Under the pieces are notes generated by a model that was not told the origin of the DNA, did not search any database, and was given only the letters and a program-made list of their open reading frames with translations. The position numbers and the translations under genes are program-made. From CAYZPB01 sp964568525 (lineage in GTDB: Bacteria > Bacillota > Bacilli > Tepidibacillales > Tepidibacillaceae): a stretch of DNA of 64,000 nt. The DNA is taken from positions 1 to 64,000 of the forward strand of contig CAZMPM010000003.1 of NCBI GenBank assembly GCA_964568525.1. The letters are read 5' to 3'. Below, piece after piece: positions 25,142 to 33,455 of this stretch (its first letter is position 1; each line of letters starts with the position of its first letter).

Positions 25142-26995
25142 ATGAGTGGTATCTGTGGCTTCGTTGATAATTCGCCGATTACTGAGAAGAAAGCAATTCT
25201 GAAAAAAATGAATGAGATTATTGTGCATCGCGGTCCGGACTGCGAGGGTTCGCATGTTGATGAACAGATTGCCCTTGCCTATCGTTCGCTGAACCTGTCA
25301 GGCAATCCACACAAGTGTCCTTCGTTAATCTATAAATTAGAGCACGAAACGATTCTGTTCAGTGGTCAATTATATAATTTGCCGGAACTGGTGGCAGAGT
25401 TAAAAGTTGCTGGCTATAGTTTTGTAGAGGAGACTGCGGCGGAAGCGACACTAAAGGCATATCGTTTGTATGGCGCGGAGATGTTCGACCATTTACGTGG
25501 TACCTTCTCTTTTGTGATTTGGAATAAACAGGATCAGAGTCTTTTTGCGGCTCGCGATTTCTTCGGAGTAAGGCCACTGTATTATGCGGAGATTGCTGAA
25601 GGTCTGGTATTTGGCTCAGAAATCAAGAGCATACTCGAGCACCCTGCCGTTAATAAGGAGTTCAATCAAGATGCACTGGCATGTTACTTGTCGTTCCAAT
25701 ATTCAGTGTTACCGGAAACCTTTTTTAAGGGCATCTATCGCTTAGCACCGGGAAGTTACATGATCTACCAGAACGGAACCGTTACACAAAAACGCTACTT
25801 CGACGTTGATTTTAGCAGAAACACTGAAGATAACTACAGCTTAGAAGAGTGGTCCAATAAGATTGAGGAAGTGATGCAGGAGTCAATCAAGCTGCATACG
25901 ACTAGCGATGTGGAAGTTGGTTCATTCCTATCAAGCGGTGTTGATTCGAGCTATATCGCAGCCTCGTTCGGCGGAGATAAAACTTTTACCGTTGGTTTTA
26001 GAAATGAGTTATATAACGAGATTACAGCAGCGGAAAGTTTAGCTAAAGTAATTAATATTAAAAACTATAACAAAATGATTGCTCCTGATGATTTCTGGGG
26101 GATCATACCGCGGGCCCAGTATTTGATGGATGAACCGTTAGCTGACCCTGCGGCGATTGCTCTGTATTTTGTGAGTGAGCTTGCAAGCGGCCATGTAAAA
26201 GTAGTTCTTTCAGGTGAGGGAGCGGATGAACTTTTTGCTGGTTACAACATCTATAAAGAACCGTTCAGTCTAGCTCCGATGCGTCATCTGCCAAGACCTC
26301 TTAGAATTGGCTTAGGAAAACTGGCGGAGGCGTTTCCTTTTCAAGTTAAGGGCAAAAATTATCTAATTCGCGCAAGTAAAGATGTTGAGGACCGTTTTAT
26401 TGGAAATGCCAATATTTTTTCTGAGGCTGAGCGTAAAGAGATTTTGCGAAATGATATTGCTGATAAATATCGAAACGCGGCATTGACACGCCCATTCTAT
26501 AAACGCGTGCAGGACTTCGATGATGTGGTGAAGATGCAATATATTGACATACATTTCTGGATGGCGGGAGATATCCTGCTTAAAGCTGACCGAATGACTA
26601 CTGCTAACTCGATTGAGGTGCGTGCGCCTTTTGTCGATATTGAGGTAGCAAAACTGGCAACGAAATTGCCACTTGAGTACAAGGTAAGCCTTGAAAAAAC
26701 GAAGTTGGCTCTAAGAAATACAGCTAAACGGAAGCTGGCGGTCAATGTTGCTGATAAAAGGAAACTAGGTTTCCCAGTGCCAACCCGCGTCTGGCTACGT
26801 GAAGAGAAATATTATTTGCTGGTTAAAGAATTATTCAATAGCGAGCTGGCAAAGCGTTTCTTTAAGACGAATAATTTGCTTTTATTATTAGATAAACATT
26901 ATAATGGTGTAACTGATAATAGCCGTAAAATCTGGACCGTTTATTGCTTCTTAGTCTGGTATCAGCAGTATTTTGGCGAAGATTTGGCAGTATAG
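25142..26995 (+). CDS. asnB: Asparagine synthetase B family, glutaminase residues missing
   Basis: 617 residues. The C-terminal synthetase domain is intact: SFLSSGVDSSYIAA (PP-loop), SGEGADELFAGYN, and LLKADRMTTANSIEVRAPF. The N-terminal class II amidotransferase fold is recognisable (HRGPD, GTFSFVIWN, RDFFGVRPLYY) but starts MSGICGF, with Ser where the catalytic Cys2 should be. The usual FNGEIYN is FSGQLYN and the SDTE-type motif is TAAE. Glutamine use therefore looks unlikely and ammonia the probable donor. The start follows GGGAGTGA. It is co-transcribed with csoR on the plus strand. It could instead amidate another substrate. Confidence 0.85.
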   Translation: MSGICGFVDNSPITEKKAILKKMNEIIVHRGPDCEGSHVDEQIALAYRSLNLSGNPHKCPSLIYKLEHETILFSGQLYNLPELVAELKVAGYSFVEETAAEATLKAYRLYGAEMFDHLRGTFSFVIWNKQDQSLFAARDFFGVRPLYYAEIAEGLVFGSEIKSILEHPAVNKEFNQDALACYLSFQYSVLPETFFKGIYRLAPGSYMIYQNGTVTQKRYFDVDFSRNTEDNYSLEEWSNKIEEVMQESIKLHTTSDVEVGSFLSSGVDSSYIAASFGGDKTFTVGFRNELYNEITAAESLAKVINIKNYNKMIAPDDFWGIIPRAQYLMDEPLADPAAIALYFVSELASGHVKVVLSGEGADELFAGYNIYKEPFSLAPMRHLPRPLRIGLGKLAEAFPFQVKGKNYLIRASKDVEDRFIGNANIFSEAERKEILRNDIADKYRNAALTRPFYKRVQDFDDVVKMQYIDIHFWMAGDILLKADRMTTANSIEVRAPFVDIEVAKLATKLPLEYKVSLEKTKLALRNTAKRKLAVNVADKRKLGFPVPTRVWLREEKYYLLVKELFNSELAKRFFKTNNLLLLLDKHYNGVTDNSRKIWTVYCFLVWYQQYFGEDLAV

Positions 26996-27008
26996 GGAGT
27001 TGAGAGAG

Positions 27009-27356
27009 ATGGAGAGAAAAAAAGTAAAGATAAAAGCACATGTACACACCGACGCTGATGGTAATGTAACAGTGCACACGCATGAACACACACACAGTCA
27101 CACGCAGACTAAAATTGTTCTGAATCGCATTTCACGGGCAAGCGGCCATCTAGACGCTGTCAAGCGGATGATTGAGGATGGACGCGATTGTAGTGATGTG
27201 CTAGTACAGTTATCAGCAGTAATTGCTGCCCTGCAGAGTACCGGTAAGGTGATTCTAAAAGACCACATTGAACATTGTATCGTGGATGCTGTTGAGTCAG
27301 GCGACAAAGAAGCGATTGATAATCTTACTGCCGCAATTGATGATTTCATAAAATAG
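27009..27356 (+). CDS. csoR: CsoR/RcnR-family metal-sensing repressor with His-rich N-terminus
   Basis: 115 residues. The helical core (35-115) carries the copper-type C-H-C triad at C61, H86 and C90 with the same 25/4 spacing as CsoR. The first 34 residues hold seven His in HxH steps (H11, H13, H23, H25, H27, H29, H31), an added metal-binding tail. The start at 27009 follows GGGAG by 8 bases; asnB ends 13 bp before. No copper exporter or chaperone gene lies nearby, so its target is unknown and could be another metal. Confidence 0.85.
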   Translation: MERKKVKIKAHVHTDADGNVTVHTHEHTHSHTQTKIVLNRISRASGHLDAVKRMIEDGRDCSDVLVQLSAVIAALQSTGKVILKDHIEHCIVDAVESGDKEAIDNLTAAIDDFIK

Positions 27357-27384
27357 ATGTTATTGATGAAGTAAGAATGCGACT

Positions 27385-27415
27385 AAAAAGCTATCCTGCA
27401 GAGGATAGCTTTTTT
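27385..27415. terminator. Bidirectional terminator between csoR and ppaC
   Basis: A 12-bp stem AAAAAGCTATCC / GGATAGCTTTTT with a 6-nt loop and T-runs on both strands, between convergent csoR and the pyrophosphatase gene. Confidence 0.85.
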
Positions 27416-27426
27416 ATTCGATAAAT

Positions 27427-29037
27427 TTACTTGTTGCGATATGCATACATTATTCTTGGTGCTACCTGTTTCTTGCGAGAAATAATCTCCTCGAGAAACT
27501 GGCCGGGTTTGATGCGTTGCTCAAAGGCGGCAGTAAGGATTGCCTCGTTTTCAGCATAGTAGAAAATATATGAACCGTTTTTTATAATATCGGTTACTAA
27601 AAGCATCGTTAAGTGGTAGCCATTCTGCTGGTGTAGTTGTTTTATATACTGATTTATGCTGTCCTGTCGGTCGTGTAACTCGGCTGTATCAAGCGTAAAA
27701 ATCTGCGAAATACCCACTTTTTTGTCGCCGACTGTAAACTCCTTGAAATCTTTATGAAAAATTTCACTTTCCGTATAGCCAACGAGCGATGCACCAGCGC
27801 TGAACATTTTCATTGTGTATTCCTGAATATCCAAATTCAAAATATTATTCAGCTCGAGAATCGCTTCTTTATCTTCCCTAGTAGCAGTTGGTGAGTTGAG
27901 AGCAAGTGTATCAGAAAGGATCCCCGAAATTAGTAAACCAGCAATCTCGAAAGGTACGTCCATATTCAGCTCCTTGTACTTGTTATATACGATTGTACAG
28001 GTGCTCCCAAGCGGGATATTCGTAAACTTAATCGGCAAGTCGGTAGCGATATCGCCGATTTTGTGATGGTCGACAATTTCAATAATCTCAGCCTCACCAA
28101 TCCCAACAGCGCTCTGACTAATCTCATTGTGATCTACCAAAATGACTCGTTTGCGTTGTGGATTAATTATCTCGGCCTTGTTAATAAAACCAATGTATTT
28201 GCCAGATTCATCGACGACTGGATAGTTTCGGTGGTTGCTGGTAAGCATCTCTTCTTTAACATCAGTAAGATAGTCGCTCTCGTTAAATTGAATAATCGGG
28301 GCATCTATAACAACTGTTTTTATGTAATTCGCTTGATTAATTAATTTTGCCGTTGTGTAGGTATCTGTCATTACTGAAATTACTGAAACTTTCAATTCTT
28401 GCGCCAACACACTGAGATGATCAGGCAGGTTCCTGCCACCTGTTATAATAATCAGCTTAACCTGCTTCTTAATTGCCTCTTCAATAATATTATAGCGATC
28501 TCCAACTATAATGATGTCATAGTTATCAAGCTCGTCAATCATACTCTCCTTATAATAGGCGCTAACGGCAATTTTGCCGGATACCTCTTGATCTTCCCCT
28601 GTTAAAATTCTACCTTTTAGTGCTTTAGTAATATGAGAAATACGAGTGTCTAGATGTGAAATATTGCCCATCATCTGACTTATTGCAATATCCTTCATTG
28701 TTACAATACCAATAATTTCGTTTGAGTCATTTACTAGTGGAACCGTTTTAACGCTATTATGAGCAAACAGATTAAAGACTTCGTAAATTGAGCTATCAAT
28801 TTTATGCCCTGCAACATAATCAAGGCGAAGGTCCTTTAACTCGGTTTTTACATTCTCAATTACACGCGGGTGTTGAACTGCGAAATGGCTTAAAACAAAC
28901 TCCGTCTCACGATTTAGTGTCCCGAGCGCTACAGCCTCAGATTCCACCCCTATTTTGTTTTTTAAATAGGAAAGAGCAATTGCCGAAGCTATTGAGTCAG
29001 TATCCGGATTCTTATGACCAAAAATTAAAATTGACAT
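27427..29037 (-). CDS. ppaC: Family II inorganic pyrophosphatase with CBS/DRTGG insert
   Basis: 536 residues, much longer than the roughly 310 of plain PpaC. The DHH catalytic domain starts FGHKNPDTDS (H8, D12, D14). It is interrupted by a regulatory insert: a CBS half (VKTVPLVNDSNEIIGIVTMKD), a DRTGG-like stretch (about 200-245), and a second CBS half (NHRNYPVVDESGKYIGFINK). It then resumes with VDHHKIGD and the DHHA2 domain. CBS-PPases of this type are known to be controlled by adenine nucleotides. The start at 29037 is set by AAGGTGA 7 bases upstream. Confidence 0.92.
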   Translation of the reverse strand: MSILIFGHKNPDTDSIASAIALSYLKNKIGVESEAVALGTLNRETEFVLSHFAVQHPRVIENVKTELKDLRLDYVAGHKIDSSIYEVFNLFAHNSVKTVPLVNDSNEIIGIVTMKDIAISQMMGNISHLDTRISHITKALKGRILTGEDQEVSGKIAVSAYYKESMIDELDNYDIIIVGDRYNIIEEAIKKQVKLIIITGGRNLPDHLSVLAQELKVSVISVMTDTYTTAKLINQANYIKTVVIDAPIIQFNESDYLTDVKEEMLTSNHRNYPVVDESGKYIGFINKAEIINPQRKRVILVDHNEISQSAVGIGEAEIIEIVDHHKIGDIATDLPIKFTNIPLGSTCTIVYNKYKELNMDVPFEIAGLLISGILSDTLALNSPTATREDKEAILELNNILNLDIQEYTMKMFSAGASLVGYTESEIFHKDFKEFTVGDKKVGISQIFTLDTAELHDRQDSINQYIKQLHQQNGYHLTMLLVTDIIKNGSYIFYYAENEAILTAAFEQRIKPGQFLEEIISRKKQVAPRIMYAYRNK

Positions 29038-29044
29038 GTTGCAA

Positions 29045-30652
29045 TCACCTTGCCTTTCTAAAATCAATTGTCTTATCTAACAAATGTAAGTGTTTACTCT
29101 CCTGAAAAAAGCTATCATCTTCTAACAAATAGCTATTATTAAGTAGATCATGTAAGTAAAAACTACAGCAAAAGGTTAATTGACGGTTATGATCTAGTTC
29201 GACAAATTCTGATGGCCGCACTCGCGCAGGATCACGTTCAAAATACAATAATCCAGCTTTTTCTAAGGTATGATAGACAAATTGTGAGCAAAACATGATA
29301 TTCTCACGCCTACCTTCAGCGTTCCAGCCAAGAAAATTATAGGAGCTTCCCTCATCATTAATCCTTCTAATCTCATTAAGTACTGCGCTTTTTTGTTGAT
29401 ATGTTGCCGGCATTTTATAGATGATGATACTTGCATCAGGCTTCTGATAAAAGTAGTGAATATCTTCTGCATGAAGCCCCGGTCTATTCAGTCCCAGTCC
29501 ACCATTATAGCTTGCAATCGTGTCCAGATATGGATCAAAAGAAATTGAAATATGTGAAAATGTTCTTTTAGTGAAATAGCTTACAACTTCAGCAGCAGGG
29601 CTGCCACTATCAGCAAGTACTAAATAGAGAAATCCATCATCAAGAGTTTGCTCTGCCCGCGTAAAATATTCCTCCGGAATCGATTTCCTATTACAATAGG
29701 AAAACGGGTTATGACGTCTAATATCCCAGAGAATTGTAAGTAGGTCAATAAGGATATTCTTCCTAAAATTATTTACAAAGCTAAGATGATTAAAATCATA
29801 GATCGCAGTAGTAAGTCGGTGCGATAGCATGACATCATCCGCTTGTAAAGAAAGGTGCTTTAAATATATTTGTTGCTCAGCAAAAACAAACTCAAGCGAA
29901 GTAGTTGTTTCCGCTTCGCCATCAATCAAAACTTGCGTTTCCTTTTTGCTTTCAATTGCTAGCTTCTCTGTTGTAAATCTCATTAAATACGGACTGTCTA
30001 TCTTCTCACCACGTTGAATAGCTCGACCCAAAGTAATTGCTTCTAGGTGCGAGCAATCTTTTATTAAGGTAACTGCAAAATAGTTCCCACGCTCGCCGGA
30101 AATAGGTTCGACCATCAGATAGAGTATATCAACTTCTAAATCACCCTCATCCCACGCTATCTTAACTGTAATCGGCTGATCTTTAGCCGGTCCAATTAAG
30201 CGTTTAATGCGATTCAATTTTCTATCGATATTCATCAAACCGCCCAGCTCACAGCTTCTGCGAAAACATTTGCAATTAACAAAACTAAAATCAATCAGAT
30301 TATATTCATCCGCTAATGAAAAGTTAATAAGCTCATCTAGCAGAATCTTTTTGTTAAAGTAAATATGCTGCTGAGATTCATTATCATTAAACAAAGCAAT
30401 GGGTATCGAAAGATTGTTCTCCTTTAATAAGGAGATAATTAATTTGGCAATGCGTTGTCCTGCAATAATTGCAATTTTTTTGTATTTGCGATTCTTAATT
30501 AACGCAATTTTATTAGCCAATAATTTATCATTATCATAAAGAAATATTTCAATTTCAATATTAGCCTGTTCAAATAGACCAGTAGCAAGCTCCATCTTCC
30601 CACTTAATAGGCCACCATCAATTGAAGTATCATAAATCACTAAAGTTTTCAT
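29045..30652 (-). CDS. Fusion of a degenerate diacylglycerol-kinase-like domain with a YiiX/C92 papain-like domain
   Basis: 535 residues, not a named gene. The first ~270 residues resemble lipid kinases of the DagK/YegS fold: an N-terminal phosphate-loop-like IYDTS, and AGQRI (64-68) where kinases have GGDGT. IDFSFVNCKCF (120-130) follows, then the C-terminal IESKKETQVLIDGE (DGE 244-246). The loss of GGDGT predicts no kinase activity. Residues about 335-500 match the Firmicutes NlpC/P60-type, circularly permuted C92 (YiiX) group: LVLADSGSP, H367 in FSHISISFD and C455 in FCSQFVYHTLEKAGL. That domain could be an amidase, thioesterase or acyltransferase. The start at 30652 follows AAGGA. Its neighbours are ppaC and a small exported protein. 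Confidence 0.55.
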   Translation of the reverse strand: MKTLVIYDTSIDGGLLSGKMELATGLFEQANIEIEIFLYDNDKLLANKIALIKNRKYKKIAIIAGQRIAKLIISLLKENNLSIPIALFNDNESQQHIYFNKKILLDELINFSLADEYNLIDFSFVNCKCFRRSCELGGLMNIDRKLNRIKRLIGPAKDQPITVKIAWDEGDLEVDILYLMVEPISGERGNYFAVTLIKDCSHLEAITLGRAIQRGEKIDSPYLMRFTTEKLAIESKKETQVLIDGEAETTTSLEFVFAEQQIYLKHLSLQADDVMLSHRLTTAIYDFNHLSFVNNFRKNILIDLLTILWDIRRHNPFSYCNRKSIPEEYFTRAEQTLDDGFLYLVLADSGSPAAEVVSYFTKRTFSHISISFDPYLDTIASYNGGLGLNRPGLHAEDIHYFYQKPDASIIIYKMPATYQQKSAVLNEIRRINDEGSSYNFLGWNAEGRRENIMFCSQFVYHTLEKAGLLYFERDPARVRPSEFVELDHNRQLTFCCSFYLHDLLNNSYLLEDDSFFQESKHLHLLDKTIDFRKAR

Positions 30653-30685
30653 ACTTGATCCTTCTTCACCCAATAGTTCTAATTA

Positions 30686-31156
30686 TTATTTAATGATTAA
30701 GCTGTCTTTAATAGCCTGTGCATCTTCAAAATTTGTTGCCGGCGCATATAATATGCTACCGCTACCATACTCTTCATCAATGTCTTTTAAACTTAGATAT
30801 AGTTCCTTTAAACCACTTGTCGACCTCATCTCGCCAACCTCCACAAGGTTACTAGCTCCAAATCCATCATAGACTTTACCTAAATAACTGGTGCCATCAT
30901 CAGTAAGTATCATATGATAGGTTGTCCCATCATCAACAGTTACAGTTCCATAAATGACATCTGGTTTAAAAAGACTATATTTTCTCTCACCTGCTACTAC
31001 TATCATTACTTTATCAGCCACAACTTCATTATCTTGAACTACTACGCCTTCATGCGCACGATAAACGCTAGCACTCATATACGTTGAAAGAAAAAGGTAT
31101 ATACCAATTAAAGCAAGCGCAGCCACAATAACAATTAATATTTTTTTCAGATTCAT
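30686..31156 (-). CDS. Small membrane-anchored extracytoplasmic protein, unknown
   Basis: 156 residues. An N-terminal basic start and one hydrophobic helix (5-28) predict a signal anchor; there is no lipobox. The rest is soluble and beta-rich, with YGTVTVDDGTTYHMILTDDG in the middle. I do not recognise the family. It lies 33 bp upstream of the DagK-like/C92 fusion gene and 51 bp after metA, all on one strand, and may be co-transcribed with the fusion gene. Confidence 0.7.
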   Translation of the reverse strand: MNLKKILIVIVAALALIGIYLFLSTYMSASVYRAHEGVVVQDNEVVADKVMIVVAGERKYSLFKPDVIYGTVTVDDGTTYHMILTDDGTSYLGKVYDGFGASNLVEVGEMRSTSGLKELYLSLKDIDEEYGSGSILYAPATNFEDAQAIKDSLIIK

Positions 31157-31207
31157 AATAATCTCCCTCGATTAATTAATGATAGTACAATAGATAGGCT
31201 TTATTCG

Positions 31208-32113
31208 TTATTCTAATTTGTAATCGGTAACCTGATAAACATAATAGTTCAGCCAATTGGCAAACAGTAACGTTGCATGGCTTCGCCAGTTATTTTCAGG
31301 TTTCTTGGTCGGATCATTTCCTGGGTAATAATTGACAGGCATCTCAATCGGCAGACCTTTTTCTAAGTCACGCACGTACTCATCATGTAAAGTAGTATCA
31401 TCATATTCAAAGTGACCTGTAATAAAGATCTTGTCATTGGACCTACTTGTTACGATATACACCCCTGCTTCTTCTGATTCCGCAAGTATTAATAAATCCT
31501 TCTCTTTTTCTATATCCTCTTTCCTGACCTCAGTATGACGCGAATGCGGCGCAACAAAGGTATCATCAAAACCATTAATTAAGAATGATTTCTTAACAAC
31601 CTTGTGCGGATAAACGCCAAACAGTTTCTTTTCTAACGGATATTTAGGTATGCCATAAAAATGATATAGCCCCGCTTGAGCTGCCCAACAGATAAACATT
31701 GTTGCTGTCACATTGTCTTCAGCATAATCCATTATCTCCTGCAATTCTTTCCAATAATCAACATCTTCAAACTCCAAATGCTCAACCGGAGCACCAGTAA
31801 TAATCATGCCATCAAATTTCTCATGTTTGATATCCTCAAAAGTTTTATAAAAAGTATCGAGATGGTTGATATCTGTATTTTTGCTTGTATGCGACCTCGG
31901 ATGAATAAAGGTTAAGTCAATCTGAATCATGCTGTTAGAAATCAGTCTTAACAATTGTTTCTCTGTCTTTATTTTTAAGGGCATCAAATTCAAGATCGCT
32001 ATTTTCAGCGGTCGAATATCCTGCGTCTGTGCCCGTTTCTCTTTCATCAGAAATAGTCCCTCCTGCGTTAACGTTTTGTACGCAGGAAATTTCTCGGGAA
32101 TGATAATCGGCAT
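31208..32113 (-). CDS. metA: Homoserine O-acetyltransferase (MetA family)
   Basis: 301 residues. MetA-type class I glutaminase-like fold with nucleophile C142 (FICWAAQAG) and GHFEYD. The residue that selects the acyl donor is E111 (TGAPVEHLEF). In Bacillus-type MetA a Glu here gives acetyl-CoA specificity, whereas E. coli has Gly and uses succinyl-CoA. This fits the adjacent O-acetylhomoserine sulfhydrylase. It follows metY by 30 bp. Confidence 0.93.
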   Translation of the reverse strand: MPIIIPEKFPAYKTLTQEGLFLMKEKRAQTQDIRPLKIAILNLMPLKIKTEKQLLRLISNSMIQIDLTFIHPRSHTSKNTDINHLDTFYKTFEDIKHEKFDGMIITGAPVEHLEFEDVDYWKELQEIMDYAEDNVTATMFICWAAQAGLYHFYGIPKYPLEKKLFGVYPHKVVKKSFLINGFDDTFVAPHSRHTEVRKEDIEKEKDLLILAESEEAGVYIVTSRSNDKIFITGHFEYDDTTLHDEYVRDLEKGLPIEMPVNYYPGNDPTKKPENNWRSHATLLFANWLNYYVYQVTDYKLE

Positions 32114-32143
32114 TTTCTTCTCTCCTTATTTCTTGTAATAATT

Positions 32144-33427
32144 TTATCTCAAAGTCTGTGCCAATGCTTGTTCAAAATCAACAACAATATCTTTGATATC
32201 CTCAATGCCAACAGACACGCGAATTAAGTCTGCATATACGCCCGAAGCATCTTGTTCGGCTTCAGTAAGTTGGCTATGTGTTGTACTTGCCGGATGGATT
32301 ACCAGCGTCCGTGTGTCTCCAAGATTAGCAACTAAACTGGCTAACTTAACGTTGTTGATAAACTTTTCACCTGCTAGTCTACCACCTTTTATTCTAAAAG
32401 TTAACATTCCACCTGCACCCTGCGGGAAATACTCTTGTGCAAGTTTGTAGGACGGATGCTCAGGTAGTAGCGGATAAGAAACGCTATCGACTGCTGGGTG
32501 TGTCAGTAAGTATTGGCAGAGACTTAGCGCATTCGAACTATGCCGTTGCATCCGAAGTGCCAGGGTTTCTAATCCCATGTGTAGTAAAAAAGCGTTAAAA
32601 GGACTAATGACTCCACCAACATCTCGCATCAGCTGAACGCGTGCTTTAGTAATATATCCTTGCTTACCAAAATTCCTAATATAATTAATCCCGTGATAAC
32701 TCGGATCTGGCTCGGACAATAATGGGAACTTTCCATTTCGCCAATCAAAATTACCACCGTCGATTATTATACCACCAATACTATTACCATGTCCGCCGAT
32801 ATATTTGGTAGCAGAATGAATTATTATATCAGCACCATGTTCAAACGGTCGAAATAGGTACGGAGTCGTAAACGTGTTATCAATCATTAAGGGCACTCCA
32901 TTTGTGTGTGCCAGTTGCGAAAATTTTGCAAAATCCAACACCGCTAGATCGGGATTACCAATCGTTTCGCCGAAAACAAGTTTTGTGTTGGGGCGGATCT
33001 GTTTTTGTAACTCGTCATAACTTAGTGCTGGGTCAACAAAACTAACCTCGATTCCCATCCTTTTAAAAGTATATTTAAATAATGTGTAGGTACCACCATA
33101 CAGATTCGAGGCGGTGACAATGTGGTCACCAGCTTGACAGATGTTTAAAATAGCAATCATCACTGCTGCCTGCCCAGAGGCTGTTGCCAGCGCACCTACC
33201 CCTCCTTCCAACAAATTCATTTTTTCCTCAAAGTAAGTGTTGGTCGGATTATTAATTCTTGTATAAATATTCCCCGCCTCAGTTAAATCAAAAAGGCTAG
33301 CTGCTCGCTTAGCCGTAAATAAATCGTAAGAAGCAGTCTGGTGCAACGGAATTGTTTTAGCGCCTGTTTCATCTGCACGATAAGTACCATGCACCGCTTT
33401 TGTTGATATTCCCCATTCTTCTTTCAA
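32144..33427 (-). CDS. metY: O-acetylhomoserine sulfhydrylase
   Basis: PLP enzyme combining O-acetylhomoserine with sulfide to give homocysteine. Motifs: GNIYTRINNPTN, ATASGQAAVM, and the PLP lysine in HSATKYIGGHG. The frame is open to 33478, but a TTG at 33427 lies 7 bases after GGAGGA and gives the standard N-terminus KEEWGISTKAVHG and 427 residues. With metA it forms a direct-sulfhydrylation methionine pathway. No S-box or T-box leader precedes it; it directly follows rlmH. Confidence 0.93.
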   Translation of the reverse strand: MKEEWGISTKAVHGTYRADETGAKTIPLHQTASYDLFTAKRAASLFDLTEAGNIYTRINNPTNTYFEEKMNLLEGGVGALATASGQAAVMIAILNICQAGDHIVTASNLYGGTYTLFKYTFKRMGIEVSFVDPALSYDELQKQIRPNTKLVFGETIGNPDLAVLDFAKFSQLAHTNGVPLMIDNTFTTPYLFRPFEHGADIIIHSATKYIGGHGNSIGGIIIDGGNFDWRNGKFPLLSEPDPSYHGINYIRNFGKQGYITKARVQLMRDVGGVISPFNAFLLHMGLETLALRMQRHSSNALSLCQYLLTHPAVDSVSYPLLPEHPSYKLAQEYFPQGAGGMLTFRIKGGRLAGEKFINNVKLASLVANLGDTRTLVIHPASTTHSQLTEAEQDASGVYADLIRVSVGIEDIKDIVVDFEQALAQTLR

Positions 33428-33455
33428 TGCTGTCTCCTCCTCTAAAATTAAAACT

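Noticed and set aside
33428..33455. Possible SAM (S-box) or T-box riboswitch ahead of metY-metA
   Set aside because: The gap is only 28 bp and no S-box or T-box core occurs upstream in rlmH.
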